A stretch of 43,421 nucleotides of DNA from Alphaproteobacteria bacterium (GCA_018826515.1 JAHKAM010000020.1:1-43421), one strand, 5' to 3'; positions 19,954 to 29,150 are shown, numbered from the stretch's first letter. A program made the numbers and translations. Notes: a model not told the origin generated them from the sequence alone.

Positions 19954-20346
19954 TCAAGAGACTACGGCGGTCGTCTCGATCTCGATGCGCGCCGCATCCT
20001 CGATCAGTCCCTTGACCTCGACCACCGCCATGGCGGGATAGGTAGATCCCATCAGCTCGCGCCATGCGGAGCCGATATCGCGCAGACAGGCCAGATACTC
20101 GGCCTTGTCGACCACATACCAGGTCATCCGCACGACATGCTCGGGTCCGGCGCCGGCTTCCGCCAGCACTGCGAGCGTATTCAGCAGCGTCTGGCGGAAC
20201 TGGCCTGTGAAACCGGTCTCGAGGAACGTCCCGTCAGGCATCCAGCCGATCTGGCCGGCGATGAAGACCATCCGTCCCGTCGCCTCGATTCCGTTCGAAT
20301 ACCCCTTGGGCCGGGGCCAGCCCTGGGGCAGCAAAACCCGGTTCAT
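19954..20346 (-). CDS. RidA/YjgF family protein lacking the usual arginine
   Basis: A 130-residue Rid-fold protein, last gene of the aryl-CoA operon. The family features are FIAGQIGWMPDG, QFRQTLLNTLAVLAEAGAGPEHVVRMTWYVVD and the final VVEVKGLIEDAARIEIETTAVV. In true RidA enamine/imine deaminases the C-terminal block carries a catalytic Arg (PAR before the VEV). Here the position reads PAMAVVEV, so that Arg is Met. It is therefore probably one of the Arg-less Rid subfamilies and may not be a standard 2-aminoacrylate deaminase. Its start overlaps the thioesterase stop by one base (TGATG). Enamine or imine chemistry on a 2-aminobenzoyl-CoA product would fit the operon, but is unproven. Confidence 0.88.
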   Translation of the reverse strand: MNRVLLPQGWPRPKGYSNGIEATGRMVFIAGQIGWMPDGTFLETGFTGQFRQTLLNTLAVLAEAGAGPEHVVRMTWYVVDKAEYLACLRDIGSAWRELMGSTYPAMAVVEVKGLIEDAARIEIETTAVVS

Positions 20347-20765
20347 CAGGCTGACTCCACAAACGGGGCGATAAGCACGCGCAGGGCTTCAGGCCAGGGC
20401 TCGGGCTTCAGCGTCGGGCCGACGTAGACGATCGTCTGGGCCGCCTCGAACCGGAGTTGGCCGTCGACGCTGATGTGATGCTTCAGGCTGCAGGAGGCGC
20501 CGCCCAGTCTGGCTACCGTCAGGGCGAAGGTCAGTTCATCCTCGAGCCTGGATGGGATGATGAAGCGGGCCTCGACCGCAGCGGTCGGCACGCTGACGTG
20601 ACGATTGAGGTGCAGTTCCCGGAACGACGCCTCGAGCGGACCGGCGAACCAGTCCTCCACCACCCCGTTCAACATCTCGAAATAGCGCGGAAAGAAGACG
20701 ATTCCGGCCGCGTCGCAGTCGGCGAAGCGTACCTTGCGTTCAGTTGTGAAGACACGACCGCTCAT
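20346..20765 (-). CDS. Acyl-CoA thioesterase, 4-hydroxybenzoyl-CoA type
   Basis: A 139-residue hot-dog-fold thioesterase. The 4HBT active-site helix is clear: VRFADCDAAGIVFFPRYFEM (about 11-30), with the catalytic Asp in DAAGIVF. It would hydrolyse an aryl- or acyl-CoA, either completing a catabolic step or releasing CoA from dead-end thioesters. The start overlaps the ligase stop by 4 bp and the stop overlaps the Rid start by 1 bp, so translation is tightly coupled. The specific substrate is not visible from sequence. Confidence 0.92.
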   Translation of the reverse strand: MSGRVFTTERKVRFADCDAAGIVFFPRYFEMLNGVVEDWFAGPLEASFRELHLNRHVSVPTAAVEARFIIPSRLEDELTFALTVARLGGASCSLKHHISVDGQLRFEAAQTIVYVGPTLKPEPWPEALRVLIAPFVESA

Positions 20766-22366
20766 GTGCCCGCCTTCAGTCTGAAGCGCTGCAACTTGCC
20801 CGTCTGGGTTTTGGGCAGGGATTCCATGAAGTCTAGCGCGCGAGGGTATTTGTAGGGGGCGATCAGGCTCTTCACGTGGTTCTGCAAGGCGGTCCTCAGA
20901 TCGTCTGATGGTTGATGGTCTGCGTTCAGGACCACACAGGCCTTCACAATCTGGCCGCGCTCCACGTCGGGGACGCCGATCACCGCAGCCTCAGCCACGG
21001 CCGGATGGCGAAGCAGAGCATGCTCGACCTCGGGCGCGCCGATGTTGTAGCCGGACGAAATGATCATGTCGTCGGCCCGGGCAACGAACCAGAAATAACC
21101 ATCCTCATCCAGCCGGTAGACGTCGCCGGTCAGGTTCCAGCCTTTGCGGACATAGGCCGCCTGCCGGTCGTCATCGAGATAGCGACAGCCGGTGGGGCCG
21201 CGGACGGCCAGCAGCCCGGTCTCACCGGGGGACAGGGGGGTGCCCTCGGCGTCAATGATGCAGGCCTGGTAGCCGGGCACGGGCTTTCCGGTGGCGCCCG
21301 GACGGATCTCGTCGCCGCGCGCCGAGATGAAGACATGAATCATCTCGGTCGAGCCGATGCCGTCGATGATGCGGATGCCTGTAGCCGCGTGCCAGGCGTC
21401 GGAGGTCGCGGCGGGCAGGGCCTCTCCGGCCGAGACGCAGGTGCGCAGGCTCGACAGGTCGTGGTCGCCGGCCAGCTTGAGCAGGGCGCGGTAGCCGGTC
21501 GGGGCGGTGAACAGGGCAGTGGCCTTGCAGCGCGCCACGGTCTCGGCAAGGGCGTCGAAGCCGGGACGGGGGGCGAAGGCCGTCGCGGCCCCCACGGCTG
21601 CGGGGAAGACCACCAAGCCGCCCAGGCCGAAGGTGAAGGCGATCGGCGGGGTGCCGACGGCGACGTCGTCCTTGGTCAGGCCGACAACGTGCCGGCCGAA
21701 GGTGTCAGCCATGGCGAGGACGTCGCGATGAAAATGGACGCAGCCCTTGGGCTTGCCGGTGGTGCCTGAGGTGAAGGCGATCAGGGCGGGATCTTCGGCG
21801 GCCGTGTCGACGGCGTCGAAACGGAGGCCGGCGGGCAAGGCTTGGGCTGCCTTCTGGAGCGCCGCGGAGTCCATGACGTTGGTCAGCGTCGGCGACGTTT
21901 CCCGCGCCTCCGCCACCACTTCCGTGAAAGCCTGATAGACCAGTGCGTGGCTGATCCGGGCCTTGGCGATCACCGTCGCCAGTTCGGCGGCGCGGAGCAT
22001 GGGCATGGTAGCGACGACCACGCCGCCCGCCTTCAGGATCGCGAACCAGGCCATCACCGTCCAGGCGGAATTCGGGCCGTGCAGCAGGACGCGGTTGCCA
22101 GGGACCAGCCCCATGTCCTCGACCAGGACTTTCGCCATCCGGCCCGAAATGGCGTCGACCCGCGACCACGAGAATTCGTGGTCGACGTCGATCAGGGCGC
22201 GGGCGTCCGGGCCCGCGGCGGCGATGGCCCGGCGTAGCAATTCGGCGCCGGCGTTCAGCCGCGGGGGATAGGCCAATTCCGGAAGGTCGAAGATCAGCTC
22301 GGGCTGCTGGTCCGCCGGAGGCAGATGATCGAGGACGAACCGGTCGATGTGCGCGCTGGCCCCCAT
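20762..22366 (-). CDS. Aryl-CoA ligase (benzoate/2-aminobenzoate-CoA ligase family)
   Basis: A 534-residue ANL-superfamily enzyme that activates a carboxylic acid to its CoA thioester using ATP. The signature motif is FTSGTTGKPKGCVHFHRD (about 193-210), with the later GIGSTEMIHVF, YLDDDRQAAYVRKGWNLTGDVYR, SSGYNIGAPEVEHALLRHPAVAEAAVIG and the adenylation-step Lys in LPKTQTGKLQR near residue 525. The N-terminus (HLPPADQQPELIFDLPELAYPPRLNAG) resembles benzoate-CoA ligase-type enzymes. Operon context with a 2-aminobenzoyl-CoA monooxygenase-type gene makes 2-aminobenzoate (anthranilate) the favoured substrate, with salicylate or benzoate as alternatives. The start overlaps the acyl-CoA dehydrogenase stop by one base. 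Confidence 0.92.
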   Translation of the reverse strand: MGASAHIDRFVLDHLPPADQQPELIFDLPELAYPPRLNAGAELLRRAIAAAGPDARALIDVDHEFSWSRVDAISGRMAKVLVEDMGLVPGNRVLLHGPNSAWTVMAWFAILKAGGVVVATMPMLRAAELATVIAKARISHALVYQAFTEVVAEARETSPTLTNVMDSAALQKAAQALPAGLRFDAVDTAAEDPALIAFTSGTTGKPKGCVHFHRDVLAMADTFGRHVVGLTKDDVAVGTPPIAFTFGLGGLVVFPAAVGAATAFAPRPGFDALAETVARCKATALFTAPTGYRALLKLAGDHDLSSLRTCVSAGEALPAATSDAWHAATGIRIIDGIGSTEMIHVFISARGDEIRPGATGKPVPGYQACIIDAEGTPLSPGETGLLAVRGPTGCRYLDDDRQAAYVRKGWNLTGDVYRLDEDGYFWFVARADDMIISSGYNIGAPEVEHALLRHPAVAEAAVIGVPDVERGQIVKACVVLNADHQPSDDLRTALQNHVKSLIAPYKYPRALDFMESLPKTQTGKLQRFRLKAGT

Positions 22367-23529
22367 CAGGCTCCTCCCGCAAACCCCGCCAGGACCTGCC
22401 GGGCGATGACGATTTTCTGGACCTCGGACGCGCCCTCATAGATGCGCAGGGCGCGGATCTCGCGGTAGAGCCGCTCGACGGGATTGCCGGAGACGACGCC
22501 GAGACCGCCGAACAGCTGGACCGCCGCATCGATGACGGTTTGCGCCTCGTCGGTGGCGTAGAGTTTGGCCATGGCGGCCTCGCGGGTGACGCGCGGCGCG
22601 CCCTGGTCCTTGAGCCAGGCGGCACGGTAGATCAGCAAGGCCGAGGCGTCGATCTTCAGCGCCATCTCCGCGAGCGAGGCCTGCACCAGTTGCAGGTCGC
22701 TCATCGGCGCGCCGAACAGCTGGCGGGCGGAGGTGCGGGCGGCGGCCTCGTCGAAGGCCCGGCGCGAGAAGCCGAGGGCGGCGGCGGCGACGGTGGAGCG
22801 GAACACATCGAGCGTGGCCATGGCGATGCGGAAGCCCTCGCCGGGCGCGCCGAGGAGGCGGTCGCCGTCGATGCGGCAGCCGTTGAACCGGATCGTGGCC
22901 AGCGGATGCGGAGCCATCAGGGGGATCCGCTCGACCACCTCGAAGCCGGGCGTGTCGGCGTCGACCACGAAGGCGCCGAGGCCTTTCGCTCCGCTGTCGC
23001 CGGTGCGGGCGAAGACGGTATAGCTATCGGCGAGTCCGCCGTTGGAGATGAAGGTCTTGATCCCGTCCAGGACCCAGCCGTCACCGTCGCGACGGGCGGT
23101 GGTCGACAGGGCGGCGACGTCGGAGCCGGCGTCGGGCTCGGACAGGGCGAAGGCGGCGATGGTTTCACCGGTGGCGACGCCGGGCAGCCAACGGGCCTTC
23201 TGGTCGTCGGTCCCGAACAGGCTGATCGGGCCGGAGCCGAGGCCCTGCATGGCGAAGACGAAATCGGCGAGGCCCGAGCGGCGAGCGAGGGTCTCGCGCG
23301 TCAGGCACAGGGTGCGGACGTCGAGCTTGCCGTTCGCGTCGGGCACGGTGTTGGTCAGCCAGCCGCCATCGGCCAGCGCCTTCAGGATGGTGCGGCAGTC
23401 GCCGTCGAGGTCGTGATCGCCGTGTAGGTTCACCGCCGCCGTCCGGTCCGCCCACGCCTCCAGATCGGCGGCGAAGGCGCGGTGGCGGTCGTCGAAGAAG
23501 GGCCAGTCGAGGAAGGTGCGGTCGCCCAT
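22366..23529 (-). CDS. Acyl-CoA dehydrogenase
   Basis: A 387-residue FAD-dependent dehydrogenase that puts a double bond next to the acyl-CoA carbonyl. It shows the [15 protein letters not shown] flavin/substrate motif (about 125-139), [45 protein letters not shown] and, in the last block, the catalytic-base Glu of the YEGASE motif (about residue 364). The ATG at 23529 is used; the same frame is open to 24033, but that stretch is antisense-like and lies inside the hydratase gene. It starts 2 bp after the hydratase stop. In this operon it probably acts on a ring-reduced or ring-opened CoA intermediate. Confidence 0.92.
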   Translation of the reverse strand: MGDRTFLDWPFFDDRHRAFAADLEAWADRTAAVNLHGDHDLDGDCRTILKALADGGWLTNTVPDANGKLDVRTLCLTRETLARRSGLADFVFAMQGLGSGPISLFGTDDQKARWLPGVATGETIAAFALSEPDAGSDVAALSTTARRDGDGWVLDGIKTFISNGGLADSYTVFARTGDSGAKGLGAFVVDADTPGFEVVERIPLMAPHPLATIRFNGCRIDGDRLLGAPGEGFRIAMATLDVFRSTVAAAALGFSRRAFDEAAARTSARQLFGAPMSDLQLVQASLAEMALKIDASALLIYRAAWLKDQGAPRVTREAAMAKLYATDEAQTVIDAAVQLFGGLGVVSGNPVERLYREIRALRIYEGASEVQKIVIARQVLAGFAGGA

Positions 23530-23531
23530 GC

Positions 23532-24344
23532 TCAGTTCCCCTCGAACACCGGCTCGCGCTTGGCGGCGAAGGCCTCGTAGGCGCGGCGAAAGTCCTTCGT
23601 CTGCATGCAGATGGCCTGGGCCTGGGCCTCGGACTCGATGGCGGCGTCCAGGCTCATGTCCCATTCGACGTTGAGCTGGTTCTTGGTGATCCCGTGGGCG
23701 AAGGTCGGGCCCTTGGCCAGCGACAGGGCCAGTTCCCGCGCGGCCTCCATCAGGGCGTCGGGCTCGACCAGCCGATTGTGGAAGCCCCAGCGTTCGCCCT
23801 CGTCGGCGGTCATGACCCGGCCGGTGAAGAGCAGTTCGGACGCCCGGCCCTGACCGATCTGGCGGGGCAGGATGGCGCAGGCGCCCATGTCGCAGCCGGC
23901 CAGGCCGACGCGGGTGAACAGGAAGGCCGTCTTCGTCCGCGGCGTGGCGATGCGAAGGTCCGAGGCCATGGCCATGATGGCCCCGGCGCCGACGCAGACG
24001 CCGTCCAGCGCCGCGATGACCGGCTGGGGACAACCGCGCATGGCCTTGACCAGATCGCCGGTCATCCGGGTGAAGGCGAGCAGGGCCGGCATGTCCATTT
24101 CGGTCAGCGGGCCGATGATCTCGTGCACGTCGCCGCCCGAGGAGAAGTTGCCGCCCGCGCCGGTGACGATGACGACCTTGCAGTCGTCGGCGTGCACCAG
24201 GGCGCGGAACAGGTCGCGCATCTCGGCGTAGGAGTCGAAGGTTAGCGGATTCTTCCGCTCGGGCCGGTTCAAGGTCAGGGTCGCGACGCCGCCGTCATCC
24301 ACCGACCACAGGAAATGGGCCGCCTTGTAGTCGCGCGCCTTCAT
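23532..24344 (-). CDS. Enoyl-CoA hydratase/isomerase family protein
   Basis: A 270-residue crotonase-fold protein acting on CoA thioesters. The oxyanion-hole motif [15 protein letters not shown] (about 60-75) and the second loop [22 protein letters not shown] (about 112-133) are clear. The usual catalytic Glu of simple enoyl-CoA hydratases is not obvious in [18 protein letters not shown] (the position reads Asp or is shifted), so hydration, ring hydrolysis or isomerisation are all possible. The start overlaps the MarR stop by 4 bp. A role in opening or hydrating the alicyclic CoA product of the flavoprotein is inferred from operon context. Confidence 0.9.
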   Translation of the reverse strand: MKARDYKAAHFLWSVDDGGVATLTLNRPERKNPLTFDSYAEMRDLFRALVHADDCKVVIVTGAGGNFSSGGDVHEIIGPLTEMDMPALLAFTRMTGDLVKAMRGCPQPVIAALDGVCVGAGAIMAMASDLRIATPRTKTAFLFTRVGLAGCDMGACAILPRQIGQGRASELLFTGRVMTADEGERWGFHNRLVEPDALMEAARELALSLAKGPTFAHGITKNQLNVEWDMSLDAAIESEAQAQAICMQTKDFRRAYEAFAAKREPVFEGN

Positions 24345-24859
24345 CCGTTCAGCTCCTCATGGGTGGTCGCGTGTAGCGACCGCTTGGCTCGCTCCAGCAG
24401 GCGGGTCAGGTCGTCGGCCTCGGCCGCCGTCAGATCGGCGAACAGGGCCTCGATCCAGCGTTCGTGGGCCTGGGCCATGGCGGCGAAGCGGGCGTCGCCC
24501 TCGGTGGTCAGGCGCACGCGTTGCACCCGGCGGTCGGTCCCTGCCATGGCCTCGATCAAGCCGTCCGCTTTCAGCCGTTGCACGAGGCCGGTGACGTTCC
24601 CGTTGGAGACCATCAGCATGTCGGCGGCCTCGCCCATGGTCAGGCCCGCCTCGCCGGCACGGTCCAGCGCGGACAGCATGTCGAACCTGGGCAGGGTCGA
24701 GCCGAACTCGTCACGCAGGCGCTGGGACACCGTCTGTTCGATTCGGGTCGAACAGGTCAGCAGCCTCAGCCAGAGCCTGAGCGACCGCTTGCCGTCGGGC
24801 GCGCCGCCCAATCTGTCGGGCAAGGAGCGCTCAGGGAGGGAGACGACGTCGGGGCTCAC
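24341..24859 (-). CDS. MarR family transcriptional regulator
   Basis: A 172-residue winged-helix regulator. The DNA-binding part is [67 protein letters not shown] (about 54-120), with a DRR wing. MarR proteins in aromatic-CoA pathways commonly bind an aryl-CoA ligand and then leave the DNA. This gene is embedded in the middle of the operon with 4-bp overlaps on both sides, so its level should follow that of the enzymes. An AT-rich near-palindrome before the first gene (27914-27926) is a candidate binding site. Confidence 0.92.
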   Translation of the reverse strand: MSPDVVSLPERSLPDRLGGAPDGKRSLRLWLRLLTCSTRIEQTVSQRLRDEFGSTLPRFDMLSALDRAGEAGLTMGEAADMLMVSNGNVTGLVQRLKADGLIEAMAGTDRRVQRVRLTTEGDARFAAMAQAHERWIEALFADLTAAEADDLTRLLERAKRSLHATTHEELNG

Positions 24860-25617
24860 AGCTCACCGCCCGCGACCGGAACCGCCGCGCCGTTGACGCC
24901 CGAGGCGCCGTCGCCGCACAGCCAAACAATGGTCGTGGCCACTTCGTCCGGTGTGATCAGTCGGCCTTGCGGATTTGACGCGGCCAAGGCGGCGCGCGCC
25001 TCTTCCTCAGTTCGTCCGGTCTTGGCGACGATGGAGCCGATGGATTTCGCGACCAGTTCGGTCTCGGTGAAGCCGGGGCAGACGGCGTTGACAGTGACGC
25101 CCTTGGCCGCGACCTCCAGCGCCAGGGCGCGGGTCAGGCCGACGAGGCCGTGCTTGGCCGCGACATAGGCCGAGACATAGGCGTAGCCCTTTAGCCCTGC
25201 GGTCGAGGCGACGTTGACGATCCGGCCCCACCGACGCGTCAGCATGCCGGGCAGGACCAGCCGCGCGGCTTCGGCGGGGGCCTCGAGATTGAGAGCCAGC
25301 ATGGCGCGGAAGGCATCGGCGTCGGTCTTGAGGAAGGGCGCGGACGTGGCGGCGCCGGCATTGTTGATCAGGATGTCGATCGGCCCGAAGCGGTCGCGAC
25401 CGGCCTCGATGGCGGCGGCCAGCATGTCGGGGTCCGTGACGTCGGCCGGCGCGGCGAAGGCGAGGTCGCCGATGCGGTCGGCGGTTTCGGTGAGGCGGGC
25501 GACATGGCGGCCGATCAGGGTGACCTGACAGCCGGCCTCGGCCAGTCGTTCGGCGGTCGCCCGGCCGATGCCGGAGCCGGCGCCGGTGACCACGGCATGA
25601 TGTCCGGTCAGGCTCAT
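24856..25617 (-). CDS. Short-chain dehydrogenase/reductase
   Basis: A 253-residue NAD(P)-dependent SDR. It has the Rossmann motif [16 protein letters not shown] (about 10-25), [10 protein letters not shown] (about 87-96), the active-site Ser in [10 protein letters not shown] (about 138) and YVAAKHG (Tyr and Lys at about 151 and 155). The closest general role is 3-hydroxyacyl-CoA dehydrogenase in the beta-oxidation-like steps of the operon. It overlaps its neighbours by 4 bp on both sides (ATGA type). The exact substrate is inferred from context only. Confidence 0.92.
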   Translation of the reverse strand: MSLTGHHAVVTGAGSGIGRATAERLAEAGCQVTLIGRHVARLTETADRIGDLAFAAPADVTDPDMLAAAIEAGRDRFGPIDILINNAGAATSAPFLKTDADAFRAMLALNLEAPAEAARLVLPGMLTRRWGRIVNVASTAGLKGYAYVSAYVAAKHGLVGLTRALALEVAAKGVTVNAVCPGFTETELVAKSIGSIVAKTGRTEEEARAALAASNPQGRLITPDEVATTIVWLCGDGASGVNGAAVPVAGGEL

Positions 25618-27911
25618 ACCGGACCCGCCTGCTGCTGTTTCTCAAGGTTTCGGGCCAGCTGGGCGAAGCCGGCGAGATACTGAACGGGCGGCGACTGGCC
25701 GCGCCAGCCGAGTTCGGCGGCGGCGCGCAGGCTCCAGTTGGGATCGGCCAGATGCGGCCGGGCCAGGGCGCAGAGGTCGGCGCGGCCGGCGGCCAGGATG
25801 CTGTTGACGTGGTCCGGCTCGTAGATGTTGCCGACGGCCATGGTGGCGACCCCTGCCTCGTTGCGGATGCGGTCGCTGAAGGGGGTCTGGAACATACGCC
25901 CGTAGACGGGCTGCGCCTGCTCCGAGGTCTGGCCTGCCGAGACGTCGATCAGGTCGCAGCCGGCGTTGGCGAAGGCGCGTGCGATGGCGACGGAGTCCTC
26001 GGGCGTCAGGCCGTCCTCGACCCAGTCGGTGGCCGACAGGCGCACGGACATCGGCTTGTCGTCGGGCCAGACGGCGCGCATGGCGTCGAACACTTCCAGC
26101 GGGAAGCGCAGGCGGTTCTCGACGGAGCCGCCGTACACGTCGGTCCGGTGGTTCGAGACCGGCGTCAGGAAGGACGACAGAAGGTAGCCGTGGGCGCAGT
26201 GCAACTCGACCATGTCGAACCCCGCCTCGTCGGCCCACCGGGCGGCGCGGACGAAGTCGTCGCGGACGCGGTCCATATCGTCGCGGGTCATTTCACGCGG
26301 GGTCTGGTCTTCGTCCGACCACGGAATGGGCGACGCCGCGATCAGCGGCCAGCCCTCCTTGAGCGGCTGATCCGCGCGCGGCCCCCAGGGCCGTTCGACC
26401 GAACCCTTGCGCCCGGCGTGGGCCAGCTGGATGGCGATATGCGCGCCCTGGGCGTGAACGAAATCGACGATCCGCTTCCAGGCGTCCCGGTGCCCGGGCC
26501 GGTACATGCCCGCGCAGCCAGGGGTGATGCGGCCGTCGGCCGAGACGTTGGTCATCTCGGTGAATACCAGTCCGGCGCCGCCCAGCGCGCGGCCGCCTAG
26601 ATGGACCAGGTGGAAATCGCCGACTGCACCGTCCTCGGCGGAGTACATGCACATGGGCGAAACGACGACCCTATTGGGAAGGGTCAGGCCACGCAAAGTC
26701 AGCGGCGCGAACATGGGCGGAGACGGTTTGTCCGTGGACGGAGCGCCGGCGGCTTCCGCGAACCAGCGCTCGACCCCGGTGAGGAAGTCGCGGTCGCGAA
26801 GACGCAGGTTCTCGTGACTGACGCGCTGGCTGCGGGTCAGCAGGCTGTAGGCGAACTGCAGCGGGTCGAGACTGACATAGCGGTCGACCGTCTCGAACCA
26901 TTCGGTCGAGTTGCGGGCCGCGCTCTGCAGTTTCAGCACCTCGACCCGGCGCTCGGCCTCATAGGCCGCGAGACCTGCGTCGAGATCGTCGGCCTCCGTC
27001 AGAGTCTCGGCCAGACGGATGGCGTCCTCGAAGGCCAGTTTGGTGCCGGAGCCGATGGAGTAATGGGCGGTGTGGGCGGCGTCGCCCAGCAGCACGACCT
27101 TGCCGTCGCGCCAGTTGGCGCAGGCCACGCGCGGGAAGTTCAGCCAGGCCGAACCGCGCAGGTGCCGGGCATTGCTCATCAGGGCCTGGCCGCCCAGCCA
27201 GTCCGCGAACAGACCCTCGGCCGCCCGGCAGGTCTGGTCCTGGTCCATGGCGTCGAAGCCGAGGCCGCGCCATGTCGCGTCGGTGCATTCGACGATGAAG
27301 GTCGAGGCGCCGGGTTCGAACTGGTAGGCGTGGGCCCAGATCCAGCCGTGCGGGGTCTCGACGAAGGCGAAGGTGAAGGCGTCGAACGACTGTTTCGTGC
27401 CCAGCCAGATGTATTTGTTGGTCCGCACGTCGATGTCGACGCCGAAGGTTTCGGGGTTCTCGTTGCGGATGCGGCTGTTCAGGCCGTCGGCGGCGACGAT
27501 GATGTCGGCGGGGAGGGCCCGGATGTCGGCGATCTCTTCCTCGAACCGCAATTCCACGCCGAGCGACCGGGCGCGGTCCTGCAGGATCGTCAGCAGCCGC
27601 TGCCGGCCGATGCCCGCGAACCCATGGCCGCCGGACCTTATCGTCTGACCATGGATGTGGACGTCGATATCGTCCCAGTGAACGAAGGCGGCTTCGATTA
27701 TCGCCGCTGTTTCGGGATCGTTGGCTTTCAGATTGGCCAGGGTCTGGTCCGAGAACACCACGCCCCAGCCGAAGGTGTCGTCCGGCCGGTTGCGCTCGTG
27801 AACCACGATCTCCCGGGTCGGATCGCGCAGTTTCAGGGATATGGCGAGATACAGCCCGCCCGGCCCGGCGCCCACGACGGCGATGCTTCTGGCAGCCCGA
27901 TCAGACGACAT
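25614..27911 (-). CDS. 2-aminobenzoyl-CoA monooxygenase/reductase-type flavoprotein (or salicylyl-CoA 5-hydroxylase/oxidoreductase)
   Basis: A 765-residue fusion of two flavin enzymes. Residues 1 to about 385 form a class A FAD monooxygenase, with [20 protein letters not shown] (10-29), [10 protein letters not shown] and [25 protein letters not shown]. From about 400 there is an Old Yellow Enzyme-type FMN domain, with [57 protein letters not shown] and [17 protein letters not shown]. This architecture is that of the 2-aminobenzoyl-CoA enzyme that hydroxylates and then reduces the ring, and of proteins named salicylyl-CoA 5-hydroxylase. It is first in the eight-gene operon and probably the key step. 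The start is ATG at 27911; the ring substrate is not decided by sequence. Confidence 0.93.
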   Translation of the reverse strand: MSSDRAARSIAVVGAGPGGLYLAISLKLRDPTREIVVHERNRPDDTFGWGVVFSDQTLANLKANDPETAAIIEAAFVHWDDIDVHIHGQTIRSGGHGFAGIGRQRLLTILQDRARSLGVELRFEEEIADIRALPADIIVAADGLNSRIRNENPETFGVDIDVRTNKYIWLGTKQSFDAFTFAFVETPHGWIWAHAYQFEPGASTFIVECTDATWRGLGFDAMDQDQTCRAAEGLFADWLGGQALMSNARHLRGSAWLNFPRVACANWRDGKVVLLGDAAHTAHYSIGSGTKLAFEDAIRLAETLTEADDLDAGLAAYEAERRVEVLKLQSAARNSTEWFETVDRYVSLDPLQFAYSLLTRSQRVSHENLRLRDRDFLTGVERWFAEAAGAPSTDKPSPPMFAPLTLRGLTLPNRVVVSPMCMYSAEDGAVGDFHLVHLGGRALGGAGLVFTEMTNVSADGRITPGCAGMYRPGHRDAWKRIVDFVHAQGAHIAIQLAHAGRKGSVERPWGPRADQPLKEGWPLIAASPIPWSDEDQTPREMTRDDMDRVRDDFVRAARWADEAGFDMVELHCAHGYLLSSFLTPVSNHRTDVYGGSVENRLRFPLEVFDAMRAVWPDDKPMSVRLSATDWVEDGLTPEDSVAIARAFANAGCDLIDVSAGQTSEQAQPVYGRMFQTPFSDRIRNEAGVATMAVGNIYEPDHVNSILAAGRADLCALARPHLADPNWSLRAAAELGWRGQSPPVQYLAGFAQLARNLEKQQQAGPV

Positions 27912-27913
27912 AT

Positions 27914-27926
27914 TTTAAGCTTGAAA
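27914..27926. promoter_or_regulatory. AT-rich near-palindrome before the aryl-CoA operon
   Basis: TTTAAGCTTGAAA lies 2-15 bp before the ATG of the first operon gene, inside the 38-bp gap after the LysR gene. The centre AAGCTT is a perfect palindrome and the flanks are nearly so. It stands out against GC-rich surroundings. MarR proteins often bind such AT-rich palindromes over the promoter or start, so it is a candidate site for the MarR protein encoded in the operon. This is inference. Confidence 0.4.
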
Positions 27927-27949
27927 CAGTTTGGCGCGGAAGTCCAGCT

Positions 27950-28849
27950 TCAGCCGCCAGTGAACATGGCCCGGTCCGCCCTGACCGCCTCGACGATCAT
28001 CGCGGTCACCGCCCGGATGCGGGCCAGGGGCTTGAGGTCGGCATGGGTCACCAGCCACAGGCTGCGGTCCAGATGGACGGCGTCGGGCAATACACGGCGA
28101 AGGCCGGGCTCTCTCGCGGCGATGAAGTCCGGCAGGACGCAGAGGCCGGCGCCGGCGAGGGCCGCCTGCAACTGGGCGATCAGGTTGGAGCTCTGCAGGG
28201 CGACATGGATGTCGACGTCCGGCGCCCGCATGTAGTCGAGCTCGGGCGCATAGAGGAGGTCGCCGATGTAGCCGATGAAGCGTTGGCCGGTCATGTCGGC
28301 GCGGGTGCGGATCGGCGCCCGGGCGTCGAGATAGGCCGGAGCCGCGTAGAGGCTGAGGCCGTAGTCGGTCAGCTTGCGCGAGATCAGCCGTCCCTCGCGC
28401 GGGGCGCTGAGCGTCACGGCGATGTCAGCTTCCCGCTTGGACAGGCTGAGCACGCCGGAGATAGCCACCAACTGGATGTCGAGGCCTGGATGACGATCCG
28501 CCAGTCTCGCCATCAGGGGGGCGAGGACGTAGCTGCCGAAGCCTTCGGGGGCCCCGATCCGCACCGTGCCGGCCAGCGCCTGGTTGGATTCACCGAGCTC
28601 GTTGGCTGCGAGCAGTGTCAGGCTCTCGATCTTCTCGGCCGTCGGCATCAGGCGCTCGCCATGAGGTGTCAGGGCGTAGCCCTGGGGGCTGCGGTCGAAC
28701 AGGCGAGCGCCCAGTCCTTCCTCCAGCGCGGCGATACGCCGGGCCACGGTCGTGTGGTCCATGCCAACGCGCGCCGCGGCTGTGGTCAGTCGTCCCGTGC
28801 GGGCCACGGCGAGGAAGGCGCGCAGGTCGTTCCAGTTGAAATCGGCCAA
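27950..28849 (-). CDS. LysR family transcriptional regulator
   Basis: A LysR activator or repressor. The N-terminal HTH is FNWNDLRAFLAVARTGRLTTAAARVGMDHTTVARRIAALEEGLGARLFDRSPQGYALTPHGE, and the effector-binding domain starts near residue 85 (GTVRIGAPEGFGSYVL). TTG at 28849 is preferred as start, because AGGAG (28855-28859) sits 5 nt upstream and the protein then begins directly with MADFNWNDL. GTG at 28873 is the longest option but would place eight residues over the perfect dyad at 28859-28874. The gene is divergent from the small ORF and phaC and on the same strand as the aryl-CoA operon 38 bp downstream. The target is unknown. Confidence 0.9.
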   Translation of the reverse strand: MADFNWNDLRAFLAVARTGRLTTAAARVGMDHTTVARRIAALEEGLGARLFDRSPQGYALTPHGERLMPTAEKIESLTLLAANELGESNQALAGTVRIGAPEGFGSYVLAPLMARLADRHPGLDIQLVAISGVLSLSKREADIAVTLSAPREGRLISRKLTDYGLSLYAAPAYLDARAPIRTRADMTGQRFIGYIGDLLYAPELDYMRAPDVDIHVALQSSNLIAQLQAALAGAGLCVLPDFIAAREPGLRRVLPDAVHLDRSLWLVTHADLKPLARIRAVTAMIVEAVRADRAMFTGG

Positions 28850-28858
28850 GTCCGCTCC

Positions 28859-28874
28859 TGTGCAAAAATGCACA
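28859..28874. promoter_or_regulatory. Perfect dyad at LysR gene start, candidate LysR operator
   Basis: TGTGCA (28859-28864) and TGCACA (28869-28874) are perfect inverted repeats separated by AAAA. The dyad lies immediately upstream of the preferred LysR start and its Shine-Dalgarno, in the divergent gap with the small ORF-phaC unit. This is a normal place for a LysR autoregulatory site. The T...A-flanked symmetric form fits the family, but binding is inferred. Confidence 0.5.
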
Positions 28875-28961
28875 ACGATTGCTCAAACCTTGGCATCGTC
28901 CGAACAGAAAAGCCATGACATACCACCGTCATTCGAACGTCTCCGTTCCGAGGACACTGTC

Positions 28962-29150
28962 ATGGCTTTTGACTCCGTCGCCTGTACGCCCGCCATCCAG
29001 ACCGCTATTGCCACGGCGACAGCCGCGCTGATCGACGCCTTCGAGGCTCCCTGCCCGATCTGGGCGGCCGAGAACCCGGACCGCGCCCTGGCGTTGCTTT
29101 TCGTGGCCCCACGCGATTGCGCGGCCGTGGATGTTCTCGTCTCGCTCTAA
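28962..29150 (+). CDS. Small protein of unknown function upstream of phaC
   Basis: A 62-residue ORF, ATG at 28962 to TAA, ending 15 bp before phaC. A GAGGA stretch lies about 8 nt before the ATG. The product is Ala-rich (ACTPAIQTAIATATAALIDAFEAP), then has CPIWAAENPDRALALLFVAPRDCAAVDVLVSL, with three cysteines and no signal peptide or membrane helix. It is not a recognisable phasin or PhaR. Spacing and strand suggest co-transcription with phaC. The ORF could be a short regulatory or accessory protein, or a non-functional leader. Confidence 0.5.
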   Translation: MAFDSVACTPAIQTAIATATAALIDAFEAPCPIWAAENPDRALALLFVAPRDCAAVDVLVSL

